Below, piece after piece: positions 1 to 5,112 of a DNA stretch of 5,112 nucleotides. The position numbers and the translations under genes are program-made. Each line of letters starts with the position of its first letter. The stretch's first letter is position 1. Source of the stretch: Pseudomonas sp. (GTDB taxonomy: Bacteria > Pseudomonadota > Gammaproteobacteria > Pseudomonadales > Pseudomonadaceae). The notes beneath the pieces are model-generated. The model ran no database searches. It was given only the letters and a program-made list of their open reading frames with translations, and was not told the DNA's origin. The DNA lies in NCBI GenBank assembly GCA_003527165.1, contig DPSI01000311.1, positions 1 to 5,112 of the forward strand, written 5' to 3'.

Positions 1-1
1 T

Positions 2-790
2 TTCGAGGGAGCGGAGCGCGGGCGGGCGATGGGCTCGTTCCAGATGATGGTGGCGCTGGGGCCGGTGGTCGGCCCGGTGGTGGGTGGTTTTATCGGTGAA
101 CATGTGGATTTCCATTACGTGTTCCTGCTGCTGGCGGCGGTAGGCGCGCTCGTGTTGCTGGCGAATGCGCTCTGGCTGCAGGAGACGCGTCCTGCCGGGG
201 GGACGCCAAGAGCCTTTCATCCGAGCGAATACCTGGAAGTGCTGCGCAACCGCCAAGGCGTGGCGATCATGCTGTTGAGCTTCGTGCAGTACTACGCCTT
301 CTACAACTATCTGGTGTTCATGCCGCGCGTGCTGGATACCACCTATGGCCTCAGTGCCAGCGAAAAGGGCCTGGTGTTTCTCCCGCTGTCGATTGCGGTG
401 GTGATTGGCAGTTTCGTCGGTGGCCGGCTACTGGGACGCTGGCAACAACGACCAACGCTGTTGGTGACCGCTGGGTTGAACGCCCTTAGCGTGCTGCTGT
501 TCCTCGGGGTTGCGCAGTGGTCGCTCGCCATGCTGGTGATAGCGGCCAGCGCGTTCGGTCTGTTTCTCGGTTTGTCGCTGCCGGTGCAGACCAGCTTGCT
601 GATGGATCTGTACCCGCACAACCGCGCCACCGCCGTGGGCAGTTACAATTTCTTCCGTTTCATGGGTATGGCTACCGGTCCGGTGCTGGGGTCCTGGCTG
701 TATCAGGATGGGCGTCTGGGGCTGCTCTACGGCTTCGCGACGGCGGCGTTCCTGCTGGCCGTGCTGCATGCGCGGATGCGGTTTCGCTAG
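2..790 (+). CDS. MFS transporter, DHA-type exporter (5' truncated by window edge)
   Basis: C-terminal 262 residues of a major facilitator superfamily inner-membrane transporter, probably a proton-driven exporter of drugs or metabolites. The frame is open from base 2, so the ATG at 29 is internal. It sits just before the TM5 antiporter signature (motif C), visible as GP-x2-GP-x2-GG at residues 20-29 counted from the first visible codon. Then come TM6, an acidic/basic cytoplasmic loop (roughly residues 60-85), and six more hydrophobic segments. A motif-A-like loop, GGRLLGRWQQRP, lies between TM8 and TM9. This fits TM5-TM12 of a 12-helix DHA1 protein of about 400 residues, with some 130-150 N-terminal residues missing. 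The product ends with a basic tail (ARMRFR). Substrate cannot be told from what is visible. It converges on the TorF-like gene with 15 bp between stop codons and no obvious terminator between them. Confidence 0.9.
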   Translation, partial: FEGAERGRAMGSFQMMVALGPVVGPVVGGFIGEHVDFHYVFLLLAAVGALVLLANALWLQETRPAGGTPRAFHPSEYLEVLRNRQGVAIMLLSFVQYYAFYNYLVFMPRVLDTTYGLSASEKGLVFLPLSIAVVIGSFVGGRLLGRWQQRPTLLVTAGLNALSVLLFLGVAQWSLAMLVIAASAFGLFLGLSLPVQTSLLMDLYPHNRATAVGSYNFFRFMGMATGPVLGSWLYQDGRLGLLYGFATAAFLLAVLHARMRFR

Positions 791-805
791 CGGAGCATCA
801 ACGGC

Positions 806-1528
806 TCAGAACAGCGAGCGCTGGGCTTTGAACATGAAAAAGCCCTCGCAGTGGGCGTTCTGCCCCGAGTAGACACCGCACTGTGGCCCGCTCAGGTTGG
901 AGTCGGTGTAGGACAGATCCATATGCATGCCGAGGAGCGGGCGGGACAGATTCAGCGACCAGTCGTTGAATACCCGCACGCTGCCGCCGATGTGATACAT
1001 CGGGCTGTCCATCGAATGGCTGGCATATTTCAGACGCACAGCGACATTCAATGGCTGAACCGATCCCAACTCCAACAGCAAGGTACTGTCGGTACGTCCG
1101 GGTGCGCTACTCAGCGCGCCACCCAGGCGGCTGCCGGCCAGATTGATACCCGCGTAGTATTGGTGGCGGTCGCTGTTTTCCAACTCGGGAAAGCTGTAGC
1201 GGATCACGCCCAGCTCGAAGCCCGGGGTGTCGTCGATATGCTGTTGGGCATAGCCCATGTAGGTGTTCAGCTCCAGCGGGCTGTTTTCAAGAATGCCCAT
1301 GCTCGGCGCCCATTGACCCACATACATACCGCCGGCGTGGGTCAGGTCCAGGCCGCCGCGGAAGGTGCTCGCGGCGATCGGGTTGACCAAGCCCTGAGCC
1401 ATACTTCGGGTCGGTGCGGTACCCAGCTTGAGATCGAATTGGCCGACTTCGCGCTCGACGACCTGTGGTTGGCTGGCGCATCCGCTGAGGCCGAGCATCA
1501 ACGCCATCACAACGAGTTTCTTGTCCAT
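806..1528 (-). CDS. TorF-family putative porin with lipoprotein signal
   Basis: A 240-residue predicted envelope protein. The body resembles the TorF putative porin family (conserved gcw_chp domain): an early segment STFRGGLDLTHAGGMYVGQW matches the family's usual 'xFRGxxxx...GxYxGxWxS' opening. The rest is alternating beta-strand-like sequence ending in Phe, as expected for an outer-membrane barrel. The N-terminus is unusual for a porin: MDKKLVVMALMLGLSGC is a lipoprotein signal with lipobox LSGC. The modified Cys would be C17, followed by Ala-Ser, which does not give inner-membrane retention. Two further cysteines, C217 and C227, lie near the C-terminus and could form a disulfide. ATG 1528 and ATG 1540 (four residues longer) are both possible; neither has a good Shine-Dalgarno. 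The reading frame stays open to 1843, but that extension is Arg/Pro-rich, has no signal sequence and would overlap ybiI. The family is inferred from remembered patterns. Function is unknown; a role in uptake or in barrel-linked envelope maintenance is speculation. Confidence 0.72.
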   Translation of the reverse strand: MDKKLVVMALMLGLSGCASQPQVVEREVGQFDLKLGTAPTRSMAQGLVNPIAASTFRGGLDLTHAGGMYVGQWAPSMGILENSPLELNTYMGYAQQHIDDTPGFELGVIRYSFPELENSDRHQYYAGINLAGSRLGGALSSAPGRTDSTLLLELGSVQPLNVAVRLKYASHSMDSPMYHIGGSVRVFNDWSLNLSRPLLGMHMDLSYTDSNLSGPQCGVYSGQNAHCEGFFMFKAQRSLF

Positions 1529-1824
1529 ACACCGATTCATGGGTGGATTAGTCAAAAGCCGCTCGGTGGCGACTGCAAAAGGGAATGCCGATCCAGCCCT
1601 AGATGGGCTGTAGGCGCTCGCTTGCTGATCAAATCGACGGGAAGGGTAGTCGATGCGAACCTGAGGGAATCTCCGTTCGTCGTTTTGACGCCAAGCGAAC
1701 GACGGGCGGTGCCGATTCGTTGGCGACATAGGGGAACCTAGTGGTTGCGAACTGAACGGCCGCTGCCTGGGCCGTTCCAATCTCCTGTACCAATGACCTG
1801 CTTCAGGGCAGGCGGGAGGTTGTG
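1529..1824. other. Divergent intergenic region between TorF-like gene and ybiI
   Basis: This 296 bp stretch must hold the promoters of both divergent genes, but I see no convincing -35/-10 pair on either strand. It holds two clean hairpins. One is GAACGGCC/GGCCGTTC at 1754-1777 (8 bp stem, 8 nt loop), in the presumed leader of ybiI. The other is CAGCCC/GGGCTG at 1594-1610 (6 bp stem, 5 nt loop), in the presumed leader of the TorF-like gene. Neither is followed by a T-run, so they are not simple terminators. No further gene is supported. Confidence 0.6.
1815..1819 (+). promoter_or_regulatory. Ribosome-binding site of ybiI
   Basis: GGAGG lies 5 nt before ATG 1825. A GTG at 1822 is in frame but only 2 nt from the site, so the ATG is preferred. 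That choice gives exactly the 88-residue length of E. coli YbiI and the same Met-Ala start. Confidence 0.8.
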
Positions 1825-2091
1825 ATGGCCACTGGGTGGGCAAACGAAGGCGCGGTACAGGAACAGATCGACAGCACTATAGAAGACGCCGTGCAGCGAG
1901 CGCGCAGCCGGCTGGGGCGAGGCGAAAGCCTGACGCACTGCGAGGAATGTGGTGCGAAGATTCCGGATGCGCGGCGGCAGGCGGTTCAGGGTGTGCGGCT
2001 GTGCGTGAAGTGCCAGACCGAGCTGGACAAGCAAGAAGCGAAGTTCAGCGGCTACAACCGCCGCGGCAGCAAAGACAGCCAGCTGCGTTGA
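1825..2091 (+). CDS. ybiI: DksA/TraR-family C4-type zinc-finger protein YbiI
   Basis: An 88-residue cytosolic protein matching E. coli YbiI along its whole length: it starts MA-x-GWAN, has the VQEQI-x-STIEDA helix, and ends GYNRRGSKDSQLR. The zinc site is C39-x2-C42 and C60-x2-C63, spaced by the IPDARRQAVQGVRLC segment typical of the DksA/TraR finger. Compared with DksA (about 150 residues), the long N-terminal coiled coil that enters the RNA polymerase secondary channel is nearly absent. Like phage and plasmid TraR-type proteins, it has only a short helix with acidic residues (D16, E20, D21). A role at RNA polymerase is therefore possible by family, but I know of no firm function for YbiI. 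It appears monocistronic: the neighbour on its left is divergent and the one on its right convergent. Nothing is truncated. Confidence 0.95.
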   Translation: MATGWANEGAVQEQIDSTIEDAVQRARSRLGRGESLTHCEECGAKIPDARRQAVQGVRLCVKCQTELDKQEAKFSGYNRRGSKDSQLR

Positions 2092-2398
2092 CCGCAGCAC
2101 AAATGCTCAGAGCCGGTGCATCGCTGCAGAGCTTCCATTTGCTCCAGTTCCGGTATCGGCGTAGACCATCCAGACATTCGTGTGGATGCGCGCCACGGTG
2201 GCGAAGCCGGATCCGGTGTCTTAACGATGACCCAAAGGTGGTGGGTGCGGTTTGTGGCTGATAGCTGAAAACGTCCGTTCCGATCGGTACATTGCGGGCG
2301 TTGGCTTGGCAGTGCGTGGTGTTGGCATGAGCTGTTGTTTACGAATAACCAAGCCGAATCGGGCCGACAAGCTCGCCGGACCGATTCGGATAAGGGCG
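2092..2398. other. Convergent intergenic region after ybiI and the NCS1 gene
   Basis: About 307 bp between the ends of two converging genes. I find no supported gene, tRNA or mobile element. It contains short palindromes: CGCCACGGTGGCG at 2191-2203, CCGGATCCGG at 2207-2216, and the longer inverted repeat at 2354-2389 listed separately. No classical hairpin plus T-tract follows ybiI, so its transcript end is not evident. Confidence 0.6.
2354..2389 (-). terminator. Possible terminator hairpin of the NCS1 gene
   Basis: CCGAATCGG (2354-2362) pairs perfectly with CCGATTCGG (2381-2389). After one mismatch, a further CCG/CGG pairs around a loop of about 10 nt. It lies just past the stop codon of the minus-strand transporter gene. 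The minus-strand sequence after the stem is only mildly T-rich (CTTGGTTATTCG), so it may be a weak Rho-independent terminator or a transcript-end stabiliser. Confidence 0.45.
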
Positions 2399-3871
2399 TT
2401 ACGCCTGGGTCGTGAGGGGCGGCGTCGCGTTCGCCGGAAGGATCTGCTTACGCATCAGCAGATAATGCACCACTGCACCGAACAGGGCGCCGAGCAGCCA
2501 GGCGAAGCCCGAAAGGCTTTCCAGACCGGGCATCCAGACCGAGGCAACCGAGAACACCGAGCTGAGGCCAAAGGCGATGATCGCCTTGCGGTTCCATCCT
2601 GCGTTGAAATAGTAGGCCGAGCCTGGCTCGGCGGAAAACAGCTGCTGCACGTCCAGCCGCTGCCGGCGGACCAGGTAATAATCGGCCACAATGATGCCGT
2701 ACAGCGGCGCCAGCACAGCGCCCAGTGTATCGACGAAGGCGGCGATGCCGACCGCGCTGATGAATGACACCCACAATGCACCGATGAAAAACGCGATCGC
2801 CGCCGTGATGAAACCGCCGGTGCGAGCGCTGATACGCGCGGGCGCCAGGTTGGCGATGTCATAGGCCGGAGGAATGAAGTTGGCGACCAGGTTGATTCCG
2901 ACGGTGGCGGCAAAGAAGGTGATCGCGGCTATCAGGGTGAGGCCAGCGTTGTCGATGCGGGCCACGATATCGGTGGGGTTGGTCAGCGTCTCGCCGAACA
3001 CCACCACGGTCCCGGCGGTGATCACCAGCGCGATCAGCGAGAAGAACGCCAGGCTCACAGGCAGGCCGAGGAAGTTGCCGATGCGCATCTGCCGCTCGTT
3101 CTTCACGAAGCGAGCAAAGTCACCATAGTTGATCACCACCGCAGCGAAGTAGGCGACCATGGTGCCGACTACGGCGGCGAAGGCGGCGATCGGCCCGCCA
3201 GCATAGCTGCCGGTGCCGCTGAAGATACCGCCCAGTGCGCCCGCGAGACTTGGTCCGGCCTGATAACAGATGGCGATCATCATCGCGATCATCACCAGAT
3301 AGACCAGCGGACCGGCCCAGTTGAGGAAGCGCGTGACCCAGTCGACGCCACGCACGAACAGCGCGACCTGGAAGATGCAGACGATCACGTAGGCGATCCA
3401 GTCGACCGCGGTCAGGCCCAGCAACGTCGCCTCCGAGCCGGGGCCGACCAGCGTGCGGATCAGCAGCGCCACGGCGGTCGAGGCGAAGTAGGTCTGCACG
3501 CCGTACCAGAAGATCGCCACGACGCCGCGCACCACCGCCGGGAAATTCGCCCCGCGCACGCCCATGCTGGCGCGGGCCATGACCGGAAACGGGATGCCGT
3601 ACTTCACGCTGGGCTTACCGGTCAGCTGCACCAGGCCCATGACGATGAAACCGGCCAGCACGATTCCGGCAAGCACCGCCCAGCCGTTCAGGCCGTAACT
3701 GATGAACAGCGTGGCGGCGAGGGTATAGCCGAACAGACTCTGGATATCGTTTGACCAGACGTTGAATATTTCGAACCAGCCCCACTTGCGCTTTGCCGGG
3801 GGGAGCGGCGCCAGATCGGCATTGTGCAGGCTGGGATCGATCTGCTTGATCTGAAAGTCGTCGTGGTTCAT
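2399..3871 (-). CDS. NCS1-family nucleobase:cation symporter
   Basis: A 490-residue inner-membrane importer of the NCS1 family (Mhp1, CodB, AllP/YbbW, PucI), which takes up nucleobases, hydantoins or allantoin. The length and about 12 hydrophobic helices (roughly 38 to 473) are complete. Family marks are NADLAPLPPAKRKWGW before TM1, YGIPFPVMARASMGVRGA (91-108) before TM3, WYGVQ (122-126) in TM3, NYGDFARF (248-255) at the end of TM6, and N327-x2-AN331 with PPAYD in TM8. By position, Q44, W122, Q126 and N331 correspond to the Mhp1 substrate residues Q42, W117, Q121 and N318 (alignment from memory). ATG 3871 is chosen because the longer TTG start at 3892 has no ribosome-binding site and the N-terminus already fits; a weak AGAG lies 9 nt upstream of the ATG. 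It resembles pseudomonad transporters found beside pyrimidine-catabolism genes (PA0443 type), making uracil or a related pyrimidine a reasonable guess, but no such enzyme gene is in view. The leader has repeated operator-like sites. Confidence 0.93.
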   Translation of the reverse strand: MNHDDFQIKQIDPSLHNADLAPLPPAKRKWGWFEIFNVWSNDIQSLFGYTLAATLFISYGLNGWAVLAGIVLAGFIVMGLVQLTGKPSVKYGIPFPVMARASMGVRGANFPAVVRGVVAIFWYGVQTYFASTAVALLIRTLVGPGSEATLLGLTAVDWIAYVIVCIFQVALFVRGVDWVTRFLNWAGPLVYLVMIAMMIAICYQAGPSLAGALGGIFSGTGSYAGGPIAAFAAVVGTMVAYFAAVVINYGDFARFVKNERQMRIGNFLGLPVSLAFFSLIALVITAGTVVVFGETLTNPTDIVARIDNAGLTLIAAITFFAATVGINLVANFIPPAYDIANLAPARISARTGGFITAAIAFFIGALWVSFISAVGIAAFVDTLGAVLAPLYGIIVADYYLVRRQRLDVQQLFSAEPGSAYYFNAGWNRKAIIAFGLSSVFSVASVWMPGLESLSGFAWLLGALFGAVVHYLLMRKQILPANATPPLTTQA

Positions 3872-3883
3872 CGGCGTGCGCTC

Positions 3884-3891
3884 TGTATGCA
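3884..3891 (-). promoter_or_regulatory. Operator-like site 1 (TGCATACA), near the NCS1 start
   Basis: The minus strand reads TTGCATACAG, 12 nt before ATG 3871, and the site directly abuts and overlaps the weak AGAG ribosome-binding site. It is one of three near-identical copies in this leader. A protein bound here would block transcription elongation or initiation just before the gene. Palindromes of the TGTATACA kind are typical targets of GntR-type regulators; that link is inference. Confidence 0.45.
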
Positions 3892-3908
3892 AGACAAGAT
3901 GGCATTTG

Positions 3909-3916
3909 TGTATGCA
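3909..3916 (-). promoter_or_regulatory. Operator-like site 2 (TGCATACA)
   Basis: The minus strand reads CTGCATACAC. It has the same 8-mer as site 1, in the same orientation, with starts 25 bp apart. The repetition suggests a paired binding site upstream of the NCS1 transporter gene. Confidence 0.45.
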
Positions 3917-4027
3917 GTTCTTGTTCCGCGTACGACACGGCCCGCGAGGTATCGAAACGATGGTCGACGGGGTCGGCCATTCTTGACGTTTTAAGCTTAG
4001 ACGCCCCGGCGTTTCCCGCCCGATTTT

Positions 4028-4035
4028 TGTATACA
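4028..4035 (-). promoter_or_regulatory. Operator-like site 3 (perfect palindrome TGTATACA)
   Basis: The minus strand reads CTGTATACAA, 156 nt before the NCS1 start. It is a perfect 8 bp palindrome and the most symmetric of the three copies. It also contains a TATACA that could serve as a -10 element, though no matching -35 is visible. Confidence 0.4.
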
Positions 4036-4161
4036 GGCTGCGGTGCGAAATTGCTCGTGATTGGCGTCGGGTCGTCGTTGAAACGCACCAATGTCTTGCA
4101 TGAAGGCTGGTAATGCCCTAACGGGATGCCGTTCGTACTGCGGCACATCGTCCGGTGGCGT

Positions 4162-4177
4162 GTGGGTTAAAACCCAC
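4162..4177. repeat. GTGGGTT/AACCCAC palindrome, dispersed-repeat type
   Basis: GTGGGTT and AACCCAC form a 7 bp inverted repeat with a 2 nt centre, followed by CCTACGGG. On the other strand this reads CCCGTAGGGTGGGTTTTAACCCACAC. Hairpins with GTAGGGTGGG...CCCACC are, from memory, common intergenic elements in pseudomonads and related bacteria. Only one copy is in this window, so the repeat status cannot be shown here. Confidence 0.45.
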
Positions 4178-4245
4178 CCTACGGGTTCGTGCCCGCCGCG
4201 CTTGAAACGCGATCAGATTGGTCACCGACAAATTTCTCATCCCGC

Positions 4246-4266
4246 CGGCTCAGTAATTCTGAGCCG
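4246..4266. repeat. Perfect 8-bp hairpin of unknown role
   Basis: CGGCTCAG pairs with CTGAGCCG around a TAATT loop. It lies 8 bp beyond the curlin terminator. There is no T-run on the minus strand side. It could be a backup structure or part of a dispersed element. Confidence 0.5.
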
Positions 4267-4274
4267 CCACACAT

Positions 4275-4311
4275 AAAAACCCCAAGCCTATCGTGGAGGC
4301 TTAGGGTTTTT
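4275..4311 (-). terminator. Rho-independent terminator of the curlin gene
   Basis: On the minus strand the sequence is AAAAACCCTAAGCCT, a 7 nt loop (CCACGAT), AGGCTTGGGG and then TTTTTATG. The stem pairs 6 bp (AAGCCT/AGGCTT), one mismatch, then CCC/GGG and A-T pairs, followed by five Ts. It begins 34 bp past the stop codon. The flanking A-tract on the other side makes it structurally bidirectional, but no plus-strand gene ends here. It marks the curlin gene as last in its transcript. Confidence 0.85.
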
Positions 4312-4345
4312 CGATGCCGGCCGAAGCCGGTGCATGCAGCGCTGA

Positions 4346-5074
4346 TTAACGCTGCGTTACGGTTGCCAGGTTTTTGTCGCCCATCTGGCTGATGTTGGCG
4401 ATATTTGCAAAGCCTGCCTGATCCACGGTTGCGAGATTGAGCGCGCCGTCCTGTAGCACGTTGACCGTACTCGACTCACTGGTCTGATCGATTGAGGCGA
4501 AGTTTTCGCTGCCCAGCTGCATCAGGTCAACGGTGCTACCCAGGCCCGTCTGGTCGATGTCAGCAGCGTTCTTGTAGCCGGTCTGGCTTACAAAGATGGA
4601 GCTTTCCTGACCAAGTTGATCGATGGAAGCGTTATTGCTTTCGCCAGCTTGATCAACGGTAGTGTCATTGAAAGCGCCATCTTGAGTCAGAACGACGTCG
4701 TTGTTCCAGCCGCTCTGAGTCACGTCACCGATGTTCGCGAAACCGGCCTGCACGACGGTGGTGTCGTTGTTCCAGTTGGTCTGGCTGATGGTGACCTGAC
4801 CTTCAGCACCAGTCTGAGTGACATCGGCATCATGCCAAGCGCCTTCCTGCGTCACTTGGGAGAAATTGAGTTCACCGGATTGGGTGGTCATGGCGGTGTT
4901 CCGGTACGACGGACCGGTTTGGTAGACCTCTGATATCTGACCGACACCTTCTTGGTAGACCTCGGCGACTTGATTGACACCGGTTTGTTCGATAACCGCT
5001 TCACTGCTGGCAGCAAAGGCCTGGGTGGCGGATACAGCGAGGACAGCAGCAAAAAGCGCGTTGAATTTGAACAT
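4346..5074 (-). CDS. Curlin-repeat amyloid subunit (CsgA/CsgB-like)
   Basis: A 242-residue secreted protein that should assemble into curli-type extracellular amyloid fibres (adhesion, biofilm). A Sec signal peptide, MFKFNALFAAVLAVSATQAFA, ends with AFA|A at residue 21/22. The remainder is curlin repeat: a register Gln recurs at 30, 41 and 52, then at 65 and every 11 residues to 241, giving 20 half-repeats. Each has the pattern N-x-A-x-V/I-x-Q-x-G. Gly follows the Gln at +2 in 17 of 19 cases (exceptions N100 and S199). E. coli CsgA has only five 22-residue repeats, so this one is about twice as long. It has no Cys, is strongly acidic, and ends VTQR, the ending I recall for the nucleator CsgB, so major versus minor subunit is not settled. 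ATG 5074 is chosen over ATG 5089 because GGAG lies 9 nt before it. The secretion genes (csgG, csgE, csgF) are not in view and may lie to the right. Confidence 0.92.
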   Translation of the reverse strand: MFKFNALFAAVLAVSATQAFAASSEAVIEQTGVNQVAEVYQEGVGQISEVYQTGPSYRNTAMTTQSGELNFSQVTQEGAWHDADVTQTGAEGQVTISQTNWNNDTTVVQAGFANIGDVTQSGWNNDVVLTQDGAFNDTTVDQAGESNNASIDQLGQESSIFVSQTGYKNAADIDQTGLGSTVDLMQLGSENFASIDQTSESSTVNVLQDGALNLATVDQAGFANIANISQMGDKNLATVTQR

Positions 5075-5083
5075 TCGTTGTTT

Positions 5084-5087
5084 CTCC
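5084..5087 (-). promoter_or_regulatory. Ribosome-binding site deciding the curlin start
   Basis: The minus strand has GGAG 9 nt before ATG 5074. This GGAG overlaps codons 1-2 of the alternative ATG at 5089, which itself lacks any upstream Shine-Dalgarno. The shorter start also puts a normal Lys plus hydrophobic signal peptide at the N-terminus. Confidence 0.7.
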
Positions 5088-5112
5088 ATGAGATTCAGTC
5101 AGTCGCGCAGCC

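Larger units (their letters stand above)
3872..4345. other. Intergenic region between NCS1 leader and curlin gene end
   Basis: A 474 bp gap. The left part (3872 to about 4040) is the upstream region of the NCS1 gene and carries three operator-like YTGYATACA sites. The middle (4141-4190) has a GTGGGTT/AACCCAC palindrome of dispersed-repeat type. The right part holds a perfect 8 bp hairpin at 4246-4266 and the curlin terminator at 4275-4311. Small open frames here have no ribosome-binding site or recognisable product, and I do not call a gene. Confidence 0.65.

Noticed and set aside
823..845. GGGCTTT/AAAGCCC hairpin as a terminator of the MFS gene
   Set aside because: A 7 bp stem with a 9 nt loop, but it lies inside the coding end of the convergent gene and has no T-run on the plus strand. 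It may be chance codon structure.
851..1741. Long plus-strand open frame (296 codons) opposite the TorF-like gene
   Set aside because: Composition is His/Gln/Ala-rich with no recognisable domain, there is no ribosome-binding site, and it is antisense to a gene with clear signal and family features.
1529..1843. 105-codon N-terminal extension of the TorF-like gene
   Set aside because: The frame is open, but the extension is Arg/Pro-rich, lacks a signal sequence, overlaps the start of ybiI, and would bury the lipoprotein signal inside the protein.
2252..2767. Plus-strand open frame running into the NCS1 gene
   Set aside because: It overlaps the 3' end of a full-length transporter on the other strand. 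The product has no motif or hydrophobic pattern of its own.
3872..3892. TTG start for the NCS1 gene, adding seven residues (MHTERTP)
   Set aside because: There is no Shine-Dalgarno before it, and the TTG lies at an operator-like repeat. ATG 3871 gives a normal NCS1 N-terminus.
3900..3916. Sigma-54-like TGGCA-N-TGCA on the plus strand
   Set aside because: The spacing between GG and GC is 11 instead of 10 bases, and it points away from any gene.
4091..4392. Two small plus-strand open frames (61 and 67 codons) between the NCS1 and curlin genes
   Set aside because: They cross the palindromic repeat and the terminator, have no ribosome-binding site, and read as Arg/Pro/Ser-rich filler.
1..5112. 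CRISPR array, tRNA, insertion sequence, toxin-antitoxin or defence genes
   Set aside because: No spaced direct repeats, cloverleaf, terminal inverted repeats with a transposase, or small paired genes are visible. The regular repeats at 4346-5000 are the coding repeats of curlin.

Overview
This 5.1 kb window is bacterial chromosome with high GC content and gammaproteobacterial gene content. It looks like Pseudomonas or the former P. stutzeri group (Stutzerimonas). Reasons are the near-identity of the small zinc-finger protein to enterobacterial YbiI, the style of the NCS1 transporter, a TorF-type putative porin, and an intergenic GTGGGTT/AACCCAC hairpin of a kind I associate with pseudomonad genomes. 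The genus call is inference.

Layout, left to right. (1) 2-790, plus strand: the C-terminal two thirds of an MFS exporter whose start lies before the window. (2) 806-1528, minus strand: a TorF-family putative outer-membrane beta-barrel protein carrying an unexpected lipobox, convergent with the MFS gene at 15 bp. (3) 1825-2091, plus strand: ybiI, a short DksA/TraR-type C4 zinc-finger protein, divergent from the porin gene across 296 bp. (4) 2399-3871, minus strand: a full-length NCS1 nucleobase:cation symporter. Its leader holds three copies of YTGYATACA, one overlapping the ribosome-binding region, which look like operators. (5) 4346-5074, minus strand: a secreted curlin-repeat amyloid subunit made of 20 half-repeats in 11-residue register. 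It is followed by stacked hairpins and a strong Rho-independent terminator. The rest of any csg operon would lie beyond the right edge.

The genes do not form one pathway. There are at least four transcription units: MFS export, a surface porin/lipoprotein, a small regulator-like zinc protein, nucleobase uptake, and extracellular amyloid. I see no tRNA, rRNA, CRISPR array, insertion sequence or phage gene, and no convincing evidence of a wholly new system. The points most worth a second look are the expanded and very regular curlin, the lipoprotein signal on the TorF-like barrel, the repeated palindromic operator-like site, and the apparent loss of Na+-site hydroxyls in the NCS1 transporter.
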